Origin: Chloroflexota bacterium
Lineage (GTDB): Bacteria > Chloroflexota > Anaerolineae > Anaerolineales > UBA4823
DNA length: 42,046 nt
Direction of reading: 5' to 3'
Assembly: GCA_012798185.1 (NCBI GenBank)
Contig: JAAZNS010000037.1
Location: 1 to 42,046 of the forward strand
Shown piece after piece: positions 1 through 8,591 of this stretch. Both the position numbers and the translations under genes were made by a program. The first letter of the stretch is position 1, and each line of letters begins with the position of its first letter. Under the pieces are notes generated by a model, which worked only from the letters and a program-made list of their open reading frames with translations, had not been told where the DNA came from and did no database searches.

Positions 1-951
1 GCCGCCGCCTACCGGAACGACGCGTTCTTTCCCCGCTACTGCCGGCATCTGAGTAACGCCCACCTTGAATGGCGCATTGGCTTCCATACTGGGAATATTA
101 GAGCTGGAAGCCATCAGCATCGCTAATTTTCCCGCCAGAAAATCACTCTTGGCTTCCTCATGCTGGTTAGGAGGCATGATTTTATAGGTGTTTACCATAT
201 CACCCCACAAGGTAAGCATTTGGACCGCTTCGGGGCTGTTATAAAGGACTTCGGTTTCTTCGGCGTTCACGATCTGCACCCCATTAGATAAAAACATAGC
301 ACTCAGATAATAATGGGTATCATCGGCAGAGTTAATCGCCCATTGATCGATTTCGCCATTAGCATTGGTATCCAGGGTTAATTTAGCGCCCATCTCGATC
401 ACATCAGCCCAGGTTTGAGGCGGTTTATCAGGATCCAGCCCGGCAGCCGTAAACAGGTCGCGGTTGTAATACAACACGGGTATAGACTGATTGAAGGGCA
501 TGCTCCATAATACGCCGCCGGCAGTGTTGTAATCCCAAAATACCTGCCGGATGGCGCTTTTATCGATGCCGTTGCTTCCATCGATAAATTCTGTAATGGG
601 AACAACAGCATTGGTGCTACCCATGAGCGGTGCACCGCCGATTTGAGCCACACTGGGCAACCCGCCGGTAGAAACAGCTGCCCATACTTTTGCCATGGCA
701 GAAGCATAATCGCCCTGGTATGTGGCATTTACCGTGATTTTAGATTGAGATTCATTGAATTGTTTTACCAACTCTTCCACAACTTTTCCATTATCGCCGC
801 TCAATGCATACCAAAATTCCAGGGTGATATGTCCATTGGCATCGATTTTCGCGGTTGATCCCGAACCGGATGTACTGGTCGATTGTGATCCCCCGCAGGC
901 AGTAATGCATATCAACAGAATTATGGCAAGTAAATTGATCTTTCTTATCAT
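1..951 (-). CDS. ABC sugar-type solute-binding lipoprotein (C-terminus beyond window)
   Basis: This is the extracytoplasmic binding protein of a CUT1-type (UgpB/MalE-like) importer. The frame is open from the ATG at 951 to the left edge, giving 317 residues of a family usually about 400-450, so the C-terminus lies outside the window. The start is supported by GGAGG six bases upstream. An N-terminal hydrophobic segment ends in a lipobox-like ITAC, followed by a Ser/Thr/Gly-rich linker, then a segment beginning ITLEFWYALSG, typical of bacterial extracellular solute-binding family 1. It lies 21 bases after the MalG-like permease and is the last gene of the ABC block, whereas the binding protein usually comes first. 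The ligand is not readable; a sugar, polyol or glycerol-phosphate-type ligand is the family expectation. Confidence 0.88.
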   Translation of the reverse strand, partial: MIRKINLLAIILLICITACGGSQSTSTSGSGSTAKIDANGHITLEFWYALSGDNGKVVEELVKQFNESQSKITVNATYQGDYASAMAKVWAAVSTGGLPSVAQIGGAPLMGSTNAVVPITEFIDGSNGIDKSAIRQVFWDYNTAGGVLWSMPFNQSIPVLYYNRDLFTAAGLDPDKPPQTWADVIEMGAKLTLDTNANGEIDQWAINSADDTHYYLSAMFLSNGVQIVNAEETEVLYNSPEAVQMLTLWGDMVNTYKIMPPNQHEEAKSDFLAGKLAMLMASSSNIPSMEANAPFKVGVTQMPAVAGKERVVPVGGG

Positions 952-972
952 GGAAAACCTCCATTTACCATA

Positions 973-1860
973 CTATCGTTTTATTCCTGTGGTGGCGATC
1001 CCTTCCACAAAACTTTTCTGCACCAGGAAATAGAACAGGATCACCGGAATGGTAACCATCACAGCGGCTGCCATATATATGCCCCATTGTGTGCCGCCTT
1101 CCTGGCTGACAAAATAACGCAGCCCAATCTGTAATGTGCGCATCTCCTGGCGGTTGGTAACAACCAACGGCCATAAATACGAATTCCAATTGCCCATAAA
1201 AGCAAACAACGCCTGAGCGCCCAACACCGGGCGGGTAAGGGGAATGGCTATCTGCCATAAAAAGCGCAGCCGGCTGCAGCCATCCAGCCTGGCAGCGTCT
1301 TCCAGTTCACGCGGCAGCCCCATAAATGCCTGCCTGATCATGAAGACGCCAAAAGCATTCGCAAGAAATGGAACAATCAACCCCTGGTAAGTATCCTGCC
1401 AGTTCAATTGTTTGATCACCAAATAAGAAGGGATCAAAGTGACCTGGGTAGAAATCATCGTGGTGCTTAAGAACAGAGAAAACATAAAATTTTTCCCGAT
1501 GAAATTCATTCGGGCAAAGGCAAATGCTGCCAATGAACATGATATCAGCTGCCCCAGGGTTACAGCAAAGGCAACCACACCGCTGTTGAAAAAATACCGG
1601 GCAAACGGCGCGGCGTGCCAGGCATCGATATAATTCTGCCAGCGCAACTGCTTTGGAATCCAGGTGATTGGATAAGAGAATACCTCGGTGGCATCTTTAA
1701 ACGAAGTCGAAATCATCCAAATGAAGGGAATAACAACCAGGATAGAGGCAAAAATCATGACTATATACCAAACCGCGGCAGAGACCGCCCGCCTAGGACT
1801 GCGCCTTAATGTTCGAGGAAAACCCGAAGGTTGGGCTGTTGGGATTGCCATCTTACTCAT
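973..1860 (-). CDS. CUT1 ABC importer permease, MalG/UgpE-like
   Basis: This 295-residue inner-membrane permease has about six hydrophobic segments, the usual size for MalG/UgpE proteins. The EAA coupling loop that docks on the ATPase is visible as LEDAARLDGCSRLRFLWQIAIP around residues 185-206. The short cytoplasmic N-terminus and the C-terminal FVEGIATTGIKR tail also match the family. Its start overlaps the end of the MalF-like permease gene by 8 bases, so the two are probably translationally coupled and form the heterodimeric channel. No matching nucleotide-binding subunit is encoded beside it. CUT1 systems often share an MsmK-type ATPase encoded elsewhere, which is the likely explanation. 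Confidence 0.92.
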   Translation of the reverse strand: MSKMAIPTAQPSGFPRTLRRSPRRAVSAAVWYIVMIFASILVVIPFIWMISTSFKDATEVFSYPITWIPKQLRWQNYIDAWHAAPFARYFFNSGVVAFAVTLGQLISCSLAAFAFARMNFIGKNFMFSLFLSTTMISTQVTLIPSYLVIKQLNWQDTYQGLIVPFLANAFGVFMIRQAFMGLPRELEDAARLDGCSRLRFLWQIAIPLTRPVLGAQALFAFMGNWNSYLWPLVVTNRQEMRTLQIGLRYFVSQEGGTQWGIYMAAAVMVTIPVILFYFLVQKSFVEGIATTGIKR

Positions 1861-2794
1861 AATATACCTTCTTCTCCAGAACTTTAAACTGCAGCAAGGT
1901 CAATATCAGCAATATAAAAAATAAGATTACTGCCACAGCAGAACCCATACCAATGCGGAAATATTTGAAGGCTTCCTGGTATAGATAATAAGCCAGAGTG
2001 GTTGTCACATTCAATGGACCACCCTGGGTCATCACATCGATCTCGGTAAAAGCTTGTAGTGAATTAATCACACCGATCACTAAAATATAAAATGTAGTAG
2101 GCGAAAGCTGCGGCCAGGTGACATAAAAGAATTTCGCTGTTGTGCCAGCGCCGTCAATCTCGGCGACCTCATAAAGCTCACGCGGAATCGCTTGCAGCCC
2201 CGCCAGGAATATAATGATGTTATACCCAATACCATGCCAAACACCCATCAGGATCAAGCAGGGCATTGCCAGAACAGGGTCGCGCAGCCAGCGCTGAACC
2301 GGCAACCCCACTTCCATGAGCAGCGAATTGAATAATCCGTAATCCGAAGGATGGTATAACCAAATCCACACCACCGAAATGGCTGCCATCGATGTGATGG
2401 TAGGCAGGAAAAAAGCCGTCCGAAACAAAGCTACACCAGGCAGCTTACGGTTGAGTAACAGCGCAAGGATTAGCGCCAGAATCATATTGATCGGGATGCC
2501 CAGCATAAAATAAAAAGTATTCCACACCGATTTCCAAAATACCTGCGAGGTCACCGGACCAGAAACCAGATCTACATAATTATCGAAACCGGCTGCCACA
2601 GCTTTATAAGGCAGATTCCAACGCAAGAAACTGGATATGAATGAAAAAATAACCGGGAAGAATGTAAATACGATGAAAATTAATATACTGGGCAATAAGA
2701 AAGCATATGCTGAAAAAGTTTCCTCGCCCCAGCGCCGCCACCACCCCGAATGAACAAAATTGGTTACAATTGGGTTCGATTCACTATCATTCAT
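1853..2794 (-). CDS. CUT1 ABC importer permease, MalF/UgpA-like
   Basis: This 313-residue membrane permease is the partner of the MalG-like protein encoded next. It has a short cytoplasmic N-terminus, then about six membrane segments. The EAA loop EVAEIDGAGTTAKFFYVTWP (about residues 207-226) has the conserved Glu-Ala...Gly spacing. The gene overlaps the upstream TIM-barrel gene by 8 bases and the downstream permease by 8 bases, so the importer is wired into the same transcript as the TIM-barrel and ADP-ribosylglycohydrolase-family genes. That suggests the imported compound is processed by those enzymes. The substrate is unknown. Confidence 0.92.
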   Translation of the reverse strand: MNDSESNPIVTNFVHSGWWRRWGEETFSAYAFLLPSILIFIVFTFFPVIFSFISSFLRWNLPYKAVAAGFDNYVDLVSGPVTSQVFWKSVWNTFYFMLGIPINMILALILALLLNRKLPGVALFRTAFFLPTITSMAAISVVWIWLYHPSDYGLFNSLLMEVGLPVQRWLRDPVLAMPCLILMGVWHGIGYNIIIFLAGLQAIPRELYEVAEIDGAGTTAKFFYVTWPQLSPTTFYILVIGVINSLQAFTEIDVMTQGGPLNVTTTLAYYLYQEAFKYFRIGMGSAVAVILFFILLILTLLQFKVLEKKVYYE

Positions 2795-3635
2795 CGAGCA
2801 ATTCCTTTATCCAGTGAATACTTTCAATCAGGCTGCGGTTGATCCTATCAATTTTCCATCCCCGCAACTGATTCCCTTTAATTTCAAGGCAAACAGAACC
2901 AGGGATGTGGCTCGATTGAATATAAGGCAACCAGGCTTTATAAGGCACCTGATCGTAGACCAGCGGAAAATGATCTAATCCAGTAGGGTTGATATCATGA
3001 ATATGTACATGGAATACCTTTGCCAGCCATTGGGAAGAGGGCAGGTCGGAGCGGTGATGCAGCGCATCATGCCCTAAATCCCAGCAGATGCCCACACGGG
3101 GGTCTGCCAGGTCTTGCGTCAAAGCTAACACTTCCTGACGTGTATCAGCAATTTTTATTTCTCCAGCGGCTGCTGGTCCCAGGTTTTCCATGGCAAACAA
3201 TAATTGCGGAAATTTATCCAGCGCCCAGCGCATGAAAGCCAACGTATCAGCATAGAGTCTTGCGCGGGAGCTAGTTTTAGATTTCGCGCCATGAACCACA
3301 ATCACAGGGATGGTATCTGCTGAAACACAATATTCCTGAGCCAGCGATAACAACGCAGTTAATTCACCTATGGAAGGCACTTGCTTTTTCTCATTGAAAC
3401 CATCCAGTGAATAAGGCTGGCTGTATGGAAAATGAAATGACAAATACAATCCCATATCGGCACAAGCCGTCATTAAAGGCTTGAATTGGTCCCATTCTCG
3501 CTGATGTGCATCCAGCAGGAATTCCATTGCGGTCAATCCGGCATCCTGCAATGGGGCTAAAAATTCCTTAAGGCTGGTGCCGGTTAACCATAATGGATGC
3601 ATGGTGAAACCGATGCGCGTTTTAGTAATGCTCAT
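2787..3635 (-). CDS. xylose-isomerase-like TIM barrel (sugar phosphate isomerase/epimerase family)
   Basis: This 282-residue cytosolic protein has the layout of the AP_endonuc_2 TIM-barrel superfamily. Candidate metal or catalytic ligands at strand ends are in FLLDAHQREW, VVHGAKSK, FAMENLGP, CWDLGHDALHH, VFHVHIHDINP and VCLEIKGNQ. The set of Glu, Asp and His residues is that of metal-dependent sugar isomerases, epimerases and related lyases. It overlaps the ADP-ribosylglycohydrolase-family gene by 4 bases (ATGA) and MalF-like by 8, so all are coupled. A role in isomerising a sugar released or imported by its neighbours is inference; an endonuclease IV function is less likely in this context. 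Confidence 0.8.
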   Translation of the reverse strand: MSITKTRIGFTMHPLWLTGTSLKEFLAPLQDAGLTAMEFLLDAHQREWDQFKPLMTACADMGLYLSFHFPYSQPYSLDGFNEKKQVPSIGELTALLSLAQEYCVSADTIPVIVVHGAKSKTSSRARLYADTLAFMRWALDKFPQLLFAMENLGPAAAGEIKIADTRQEVLALTQDLADPRVGICWDLGHDALHHRSDLPSSQWLAKVFHVHIHDINPTGLDHFPLVYDQVPYKAWLPYIQSSHIPGSVCLEIKGNQLRGWKIDRINRSLIESIHWIKELLDE

Positions 3636-4654
3636 TTAACTATCCATCCCTGAGCGCTTTTTTGCCTCATGATATCAAATAAGCGCTGCGCTTCCCAAGA
3701 TAAATTTAATCCATTGGTAATTTCGATGGTCGAGAGCAGCGAGTGGTTGATTACGCTGGACCCTTTCCACGCCCCGCAAATTGCCCCGGCAATGGCTGCT
3801 ATCGTATCAGCATCGCCGCCCAGGTTTACACCATATTCTATCGCCTTCATTGGATCACCCTGCGCCAATTTAACGAGCCCAAAAGCAGTTGCAACCGATT
3901 CAGCCACCAGCATATCCACCCCAACATAACGGTAAAGGTCGCTCAGGGCTGTCTTTTCATTCTCAGCCCAATCGACAATCTTCAACGCCAGTTCGATACG
4001 TCCTTCCAGAGGCGTCCTCCAATGCCATTGACCGGTCGCGCTGCCCTGCACGGCACCTTCTTTGCCTGCATCGAGAATCTCAGGTAGAGTCGCATGTGGT
4101 AGCAGCGCCTGAGCAACAGCAAAGGCGACCGCTGCGCCTCCGGATATTGCGATCGCAGTGCCATGGGTAGGCAAACTTGCCTGAATGACATCAGCAAGGA
4201 TAGCCTCGAAATTACCCATGTTTACCAAGCCCACCGGAGGTACACGCATCGCTGCGCCATTGGTGGTGCCCTGCGCGCCAGCCTCATATACACTGCTGCC
4301 GTTTTTAATTGCCTCAAGTGCTTTTCGGGTGCTGGGTCCAATAAGCACTTCCAACTCTTCACGAGGTGTCCGATCGAACCACTTAATAAGTTCATTCGAA
4401 ACCGACTCGGCGCTTAGATCACCAGCATCGCTGTAGGCATGCGCTACTGCCAGAGCCTGCCAGGTATCATCACTGACACTGCCAGCTTTAAAACAGTGAT
4501 GAGGGTGCCAATCTAACGCTTGAACAATTCCGTTGATACGTCCATAATTTTCCAGGATTTGTTCGGGCGTTAGAAATTCTACCGGCATGCCTAAAGCATC
4601 CCCCAAAACCAAACCTGCCAAACAACCCAGAAATCGATCGTGTAAATCAGCCAC
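3632..4654 (-). CDS. ADP-ribosylglycohydrolase (DraG) family protein
   Basis: This 340-residue all-helical dinuclear-metal hydrolase has the family signatures: GCLAGLVLGDALGMPVE at the N-terminus, SVSDDTWQALA for the first acidic metal ligands, TTNGAAMRVPP, HGTAIAISGGAAVAFAVA, and the C-terminal GVNLGGDADTIAAIAGAICGAW whose Asp residues bind the second metal. Known members remove ADP-ribose from proteins or small N-glycosides. The gene starts 2 bases after an ECF S-component gene and overlaps the TIM-barrel gene. Because it sits in a transport and sugar-catabolism transcript and not with a nitrogenase or ADP-ribosyltransferase gene, hydrolysis of an imported N-glycoside is a plausible but unproven role. 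Confidence 0.85.
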   Translation of the reverse strand: MADLHDRFLGCLAGLVLGDALGMPVEFLTPEQILENYGRINGIVQALDWHPHHCFKAGSVSDDTWQALAVAHAYSDAGDLSAESVSNELIKWFDRTPREELEVLIGPSTRKALEAIKNGSSVYEAGAQGTTNGAAMRVPPVGLVNMGNFEAILADVIQASLPTHGTAIAISGGAAVAFAVAQALLPHATLPEILDAGKEGAVQGSATGQWHWRTPLEGRIELALKIVDWAENEKTALSDLYRYVGVDMLVAESVATAFGLVKLAQGDPMKAIEYGVNLGGDADTIAAIAGAICGAWKGSSVINHSLLSTIEITNGLNLSWEAQRLFDIMRQKSAQGWIVK

Positions 4655-4656
4655 GT

Positions 4657-5442
4657 CTATTTTTGTATATAAAGATCAGAAGCGTGAGGCAACCGGGCGC
4701 GGTGCAAGCCGATGAGCACGCCTACCCCAACTATGGTTGCCAGAATGATAATTACCGTATCGACACCAATCCAATATGGCAGGGTCGGAATCCAATATTG
4801 CCAAGTCAGGCTATACAGCCAGTTGGTTAGGGAATTGGTGGTCAGGTATTCGGCGGCATGCCCGGTAGAGGCAAACAAAAAAAGTGCCGGCCACATCCAC
4901 AGCTTATTTTGGGTTAGGATCTGATGACGTGCCCATTCCCGTAAAGGCTTGATAAAAATTACCAACACCGCAATCAGCGAATATGGAAGCGGCACAAGAT
5001 ACATATACGGCTGCCAGGATGCCGGGTTCACAAACCAGGAAGCCAGCAAAATAATTTCGGCCAAACCGGCTAATTTCCAGCGGTTGGCAAAGGTAAGACC
5101 AGCAACCAAACCGCCCATGGTAGAGGTTACAAAGCTAAACGGTCCAAAAAATGCGCCAAAAGGGAAAAGAATTGTAGCAATAATTGCACCTGCGGCGTTG
5201 GCAACTGCAGCAGCTGGGCCTAACACAACCCCGGAAATGGCGGTCATGATAGCATTGACGGTGATCATCCCGCCCATCCCAGGCACCGGCAAGGCAGGGA
5301 CGGCGCTGGCAGCCACAAAAAGTGCTGCCCAGATGGCAATCAAAGAAATCGGAATGCCAAAGATACGTCCCCGTGATTGCCAAGTGCGCACTGGCGCGGG
5401 TTTTACTTCATCGATTTTTTCAGTTGGATTGGTTTCATTCAT
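4657..5442 (-). CDS. ECF transporter S component (module 1), substrate unknown
   Basis: This 261-residue very hydrophobic protein has about six membrane segments after a 28-residue charged N-terminus. The segment IWAALFVAASAVPALPVPGMGG followed by a Gly/Ala-rich helix pair and FFGPFSFVTSTMGGLVAGL matches the substrate-binding S subunits of energy-coupling factor importers. The same pattern occurs in the two S components at 13926-14654 and 17370-18101, so the three are paralogues, this one the most divergent. It follows ecfT by 21 bases, and its own ECF-AAT genes lie directly upstream. ECF importers usually carry vitamins or nucleoside-like metabolites; I cannot assign the ligand. Confidence 0.82.
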   Translation of the reverse strand: MNETNPTEKIDEVKPAPVRTWQSRGRIFGIPISLIAIWAALFVAASAVPALPVPGMGGMITVNAIMTAISGVVLGPAAAVANAAGAIIATILFPFGAFFGPFSFVTSTMGGLVAGLTFANRWKLAGLAEIILLASWFVNPASWQPYMYLVPLPYSLIAVLVIFIKPLREWARHQILTQNKLWMWPALFLFASTGHAAEYLTTNSLTNWLYSLTWQYWIPTLPYWIGVDTVIIILATIVGVGVLIGLHRARLPHASDLYIQK

Positions 5443-5463
5443 GACGACTCTCTCCTTATTGAT

Positions 5464-6270
5464 TTATACAACCCCAAAGTGAGCCAGGCGCAAGATGATT
5501 GCAACGATCAGGCTCAGTAAGCATCCCGCTAAAAATAGATAATCAGCGCGGCGAAAATGACTTTCTAATAAATATGTGCGTTGTACAGGAGCGCCAAATG
5601 CCCGAGAGCTCATTGCTACATCCAAAATCTGAGAATCGCGGAAGGCACCCAATATCAAGGGAGTTAAAATACTGGCTGAAGCCCGTAACCGGATAAAGAA
5701 ATTTCCGCTCTCGAAATCGCCCACCCCTCGGCACAGCTGGGCTTGCTGAATCAATTCAGCGCGGTTTTGAATGGATGGGAATAAACTCATGGCAGTGGTC
5801 AGAATGAATGCAAAGCGGTAAGGTATCTTCAGCTTTACCAATGCCAACATCAGATCCGACATCGGGGTAGTCATCACCAATAAAGGTGCCACAGTCATGA
5901 TAACCACCAAGCGTAATACCAACGCTAAACCATACATCACGCCTTCTACGGTAATGTATCCGCTGAAACCTATTGCAGGGATTGCATTCGAAATGCGCAG
6001 CAGATTGGTTTGACCAGGATAGAAAAATGCCTGTAATGCAAATATGATGACAGCAATTCCTGTGAAGTATTTGAAAATATCCGCTACCATGTTGAGTGGA
6101 AGTTTTGCCAATGCCCAGGCGCCTAAAACCAGGAAAAGGATAGCTAGAACATAAAAAGGATTAGTAAAAACCAATACGACCAATAATATGGCTAACATTA
6201 ATACCAGTTTGGTACGCGCATCCAGACGATGTAAAAATGTATCTTTTTGGACATAACCTACATCAGCCAT
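5464..6270 (-). CDS. ecfT: ECF transporter transmembrane component EcfT (module 1)
   Basis: This 268-residue membrane protein couples ATP hydrolysis to the toppling S component. The N-terminal motif FLHRLDARTKLVLML is the family hallmark (HxLDPRxK). The two coupling-helix motifs appear as QLCRGVG and SSRAFGAPVQRTYL in the C-terminal cytoplasmic part. Its start overlaps the end of ecfA2 by 8 bases. The order A1-A2-T-S gives a complete importer in one transcript. The paralogue in module 2 (20008-20814) shares the layout. Confidence 0.93.
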   Translation of the reverse strand: MADVGYVQKDTFLHRLDARTKLVLMLAILLVVLVFTNPFYVLAILFLVLGAWALAKLPLNMVADIFKYFTGIAVIIFALQAFFYPGQTNLLRISNAIPAIGFSGYITVEGVMYGLALVLRLVVIMTVAPLLVMTTPMSDLMLALVKLKIPYRFAFILTTAMSLFPSIQNRAELIQQAQLCRGVGDFESGNFFIRLRASASILTPLILGAFRDSQILDVAMSSRAFGAPVQRTYLLESHFRRADYLFLAGCLLSLIVAIILRLAHFGVV

Positions 6271-7126
6271 GATTGCCTCCCCTTCCGTTATTTCCTGCTA
6301 TCGGCGACGAACCCTGCGGCCTGATAACATCGCACATTTCGCGAATATTCAATATTGCCCGGTCGGTCCATCCCATTTGAAAAGCGAAGCGGGTTATTTG
6401 AGGCGGCCGCAAAGATAGTTTTTCAAGCAGTTCGATTTGCGTAAAAGCTTTTGCCGGAGGGGCATCCAGAGCTATCTTTCCGCCAGACATTACCACCACC
6501 CGCTGTGCGTGTTCGGCAACCATCTGCATATCGTGAGTGATGATAATGATCGTTTTACCGGATGTATGCAAACGATCGATAATTTCCATAATGCGCTGCC
6601 CGCCAAAATAATCCTGTCCGGTGGTGGGTTCATCGAAGACAAAGACCTCTGGCTGCATGGATAAGGCACAGGCTACCGCCAATCGTTGGCGATCTCCAAG
6701 GCTTAGGGCAAACGGGTGCTGATCCTGTAAAGATTCCAAACCTAAAATTTGTATAGTCTCTGCCACCCGGCGCTGAATTTCATCTTTGGAGCAGCCAATC
6801 ATCCGCGGGCCAAATCCGATCTCTTCTTCGACGCTATTACAAAATAGCATGTCGTCGGGGTTTTGGAAAACATAACCAATGATACGTGATAGTTCCGATA
6901 CCCGGGCTTTACTGGCGTCTTTACCACCGACTTTAATTGTTCCCTGAGTGGGTCTGAGCAACCCATTAAAATGTTTTGCCAGGGTGGTCTTTCCGCTGCC
7001 ATTTTGACCAACAATCGCTAGATATTCGCCCCGATCAACATTCAGTGAAACCCCACACAGCGCTTCTACGCCGTTGGGATAGACATGCGTTAGGTTTTCT
7101 ACGGTGATCATCGATTCTCTATCCAT
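6263..7126 (-). CDS. ecfA2: ECF transporter ATPase EcfA2 (module 1)
   Basis: This cytosolic ATPase is about 287 residues when started at the ATG at 7126 (MDRESMITVENLTHVYPNG). That start overlaps ecfA1 by 8 bases and has AAAGGG upstream; a longer in-frame extension lies inside ecfA1 and is unlikely. Walker A is GQNGSGKTT, the Q-loop is VFQNPDDMLF, and Walker B is VFVFDEPTTGQD. The ABC signature is LSLGDRQRL, not the usual LSGGQ, so one composite ATP site of the A1/A2 heterodimer is probably altered. The fused ATPase in module 2 shows the same asymmetry. The C-terminal extension after the H-loop (IITHDM) is typical of EcfA. Confidence 0.92.
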   Translation of the reverse strand: MDRESMITVENLTHVYPNGVEALCGVSLNVDRGEYLAIVGQNGSGKTTLAKHFNGLLRPTQGTIKVGGKDASKARVSELSRIIGYVFQNPDDMLFCNSVEEEIGFGPRMIGCSKDEIQRRVAETIQILGLESLQDQHPFALSLGDRQRLAVACALSMQPEVFVFDEPTTGQDYFGGQRIMEIIDRLHTSGKTIIIITHDMQMVAEHAQRVVVMSGGKIALDAPPAKAFTQIELLEKLSLRPPQITRFAFQMGWTDRAILNIREMCDVIRPQGSSPIAGNNGRGGNHG

Positions 7127-7970
7127 GATGCAACCCTTTGTATAGTAAAACGGCTTCGTCGATGGAAATTGGGATATCACTGATTGGGGAACCGCGTTGG
7201 CGCAGCTCGAAACTGAGCTGGCTTACCTGCGGTGGTCTGATGCGGTTAGAGGCGAGTAAACCTGCCTGCGAAAAGACTTCCCGGGGAGTGCCATCCAGGA
7301 TAAGCATACCATCGTTGATCACCAAAATCCGGTCGGCATATTGGGCAATGAACTCTGTATCGTGGCTGACTAAAATAACCGTTTTGCCCAATCCCCGGTT
7401 AAGCCGGTTGATTACATCCATTACCTGCTCCGAACCCATCGGATCTAGCTCCGAAGTAGGCTCATCCAACACTAAAACATCGGGTTCCATTGCCAGCACA
7501 CACGCAATCGCAACGCGCTGCTGCTGCCCCCCAGAGAGAGCAGATGGCTGGCGGGTTTCGTAGCCTTGCAAACCGACAAAAGTAAGTGTCTCGTGCAGGT
7601 TTTGTAAAATTTTTTGACGGGGCATTCCCAGGTTTTCACAGCCAAAGGCGATCTCCCCTTGCACGTTGACGTTGAACAACTGATTGCGGGCGTTTTGTAC
7701 CACCAAGCCGACATGCTGAGCCATTACAGGAATTTCATTTTCATAGGTATCCAGCCCGGCTACAACAACGGAACCAGACATCTCGCCGCCAAATAGACGC
7801 GGCACAGCGCCATTGAAACAGTAACACAGGGTGGATTTCCCTGCCCCGGTCGGTCCAATCACAGCCAGGAACTGCCCTTCAGGTACCTGAAAGCTGATAT
7901 CCTTCAGTGCGGGTTTATCCGTACGCGGGTAAGCGTAAGTAAGGTTTTTAACTTCGATAATATTTGGCAT
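7119..7970 (-). CDS. ecfA1: ECF transporter ATPase EcfA1 (module 1)
   Basis: This 283-residue ATPase has Walker A GPTGAGKST, the Q-loop LVVQNARNQLF, a canonical signature LSGGQQQRVAIA, Walker B VLVLDEPTSELDP and the H-loop ILVSHDTE. It is the canonical partner of EcfA2, whose start overlaps its end by 8 bases. The gene begins 94 bases after the lipoprotein gene, and a long hairpin (7987-8032) lies in that gap, so it may be expressed somewhat independently of the upstream regulator and lipoprotein genes. Confidence 0.93.
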   Translation of the reverse strand: MPNIIEVKNLTYAYPRTDKPALKDISFQVPEGQFLAVIGPTGAGKSTLCYCFNGAVPRLFGGEMSGSVVVAGLDTYENEIPVMAQHVGLVVQNARNQLFNVNVQGEIAFGCENLGMPRQKILQNLHETLTFVGLQGYETRQPSALSGGQQQRVAIACVLAMEPDVLVLDEPTSELDPMGSEQVMDVINRLNRGLGKTVILVSHDTEFIAQYADRILVINDGMLILDGTPREVFSQAGLLASNRIRPPQVSQLSFELRQRGSPISDIPISIDEAVLLYKGLHHG

Positions 7971-7986
7971 GTTTTTTTATAAATCG

Positions 7987-8032
7987 GGGAAGGACTTGTA
8001 TTCTCTACGCTAGAGATTTTTAAGCCCTTCCC
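7987..8032 (-). other. RNA hairpin in the lipoprotein-ecfA1 gap
   Basis: Read on the minus strand, GGGAAGGGCTT pairs with AAGTCCTTCCC (11 pairs, one of them G-U). Inside it TCTCTA-GCG-TAGAGA forms a second perfect 6-bp stem. The element starts 32 bases after the lipoprotein stop and ends 17 bases before the ecfA1 ATG. The base of the stem is followed by an A-rich tract (TTTATAAAAAAAC), not a run of T, so it does not look like a simple intrinsic terminator. It may set mRNA stability or differential expression between the two genes. Confidence 0.5.
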
Positions 8033-8064
8033 ATCTTCATTGAACCTCAATTTATACAATATGC

Positions 8065-8556
8065 TTATTTGAATTTGATCTCAACCACCCACCACATCCA
8101 CTGTTCGTCAAGGTAGGTTTCGCGAGCTTCCTGAGGGAAGGCAATTTTGACCGGTCCGCCTGTTTTCGAATCGAGTGCAGTACCAGCGTTGCGGTGCACC
8201 AGCATAATCGGCCATTTTTGCGCATCGGCAATTGACACATCGATTCCCTTGCCATCCGTCGCAATCACACTGATGGTGGTCGCATCGGCAGATGGTTTAA
8301 CAATTTCTATCAATTTGGACAATAGTACGCCATTATATTTTTGAGCTTCGGTTCCATCACCCACCCAGGGATCGATATATTCGCCATCGACCGCATTGGC
8401 ATCGAAGGTGGCTTCGTCAAATTCATAAGTTCCACCTTCAATATTTCCGGTGACCTTTAAAATGGTTGGGCCTTTTGCAGCTGGCTTTTGGGCGCAGCCC
8501 GCGACAAGGCTGGCAATGACTGCCAGACAAAATAGAATAACGAGGCTTTTTTTCAT
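8065..8556 (-). CDS. lipoprotein with molybdopterin-oxidoreductase-like (SUOX-fold) domain, probably cofactor-free
   Basis: This 163-residue secreted lipoprotein starts at the ATG at 8556, chosen because GGAGGAG lies seven bases upstream; longer in-frame versions lack a ribosome binding site. The signal peptide MKKSLVILFCLAVIASLVAGC ends in the lipobox LVAGC. The mature part, with LKVTGNIEGG..., YNGVLLSKLIEIV, ATDGKGIDVSI and GGPVKIAFP...WWVVEIKF, follows the order of a short molybdopterin-binding oxidoreductase domain. The Cys that ligates molybdenum in true enzymes is not evident: the only Cys is the lipobox one. It lies between the SorC regulator and ECF module 1. A role in capturing a ligand for the ECF importer is inference. 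Confidence 0.72.
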   Translation of the reverse strand: MKKSLVILFCLAVIASLVAGCAQKPAAKGPTILKVTGNIEGGTYEFDEATFDANAVDGEYIDPWVGDGTEAQKYNGVLLSKLIEIVKPSADATTISVIATDGKGIDVSIADAQKWPIMLVHRNAGTALDSKTGGPVKIAFPQEARETYLDEQWMWWVVEIKFK

Positions 8557-8591
8557 TTTCGACACTCCTCCAAAATTGGATATTAGATTGC

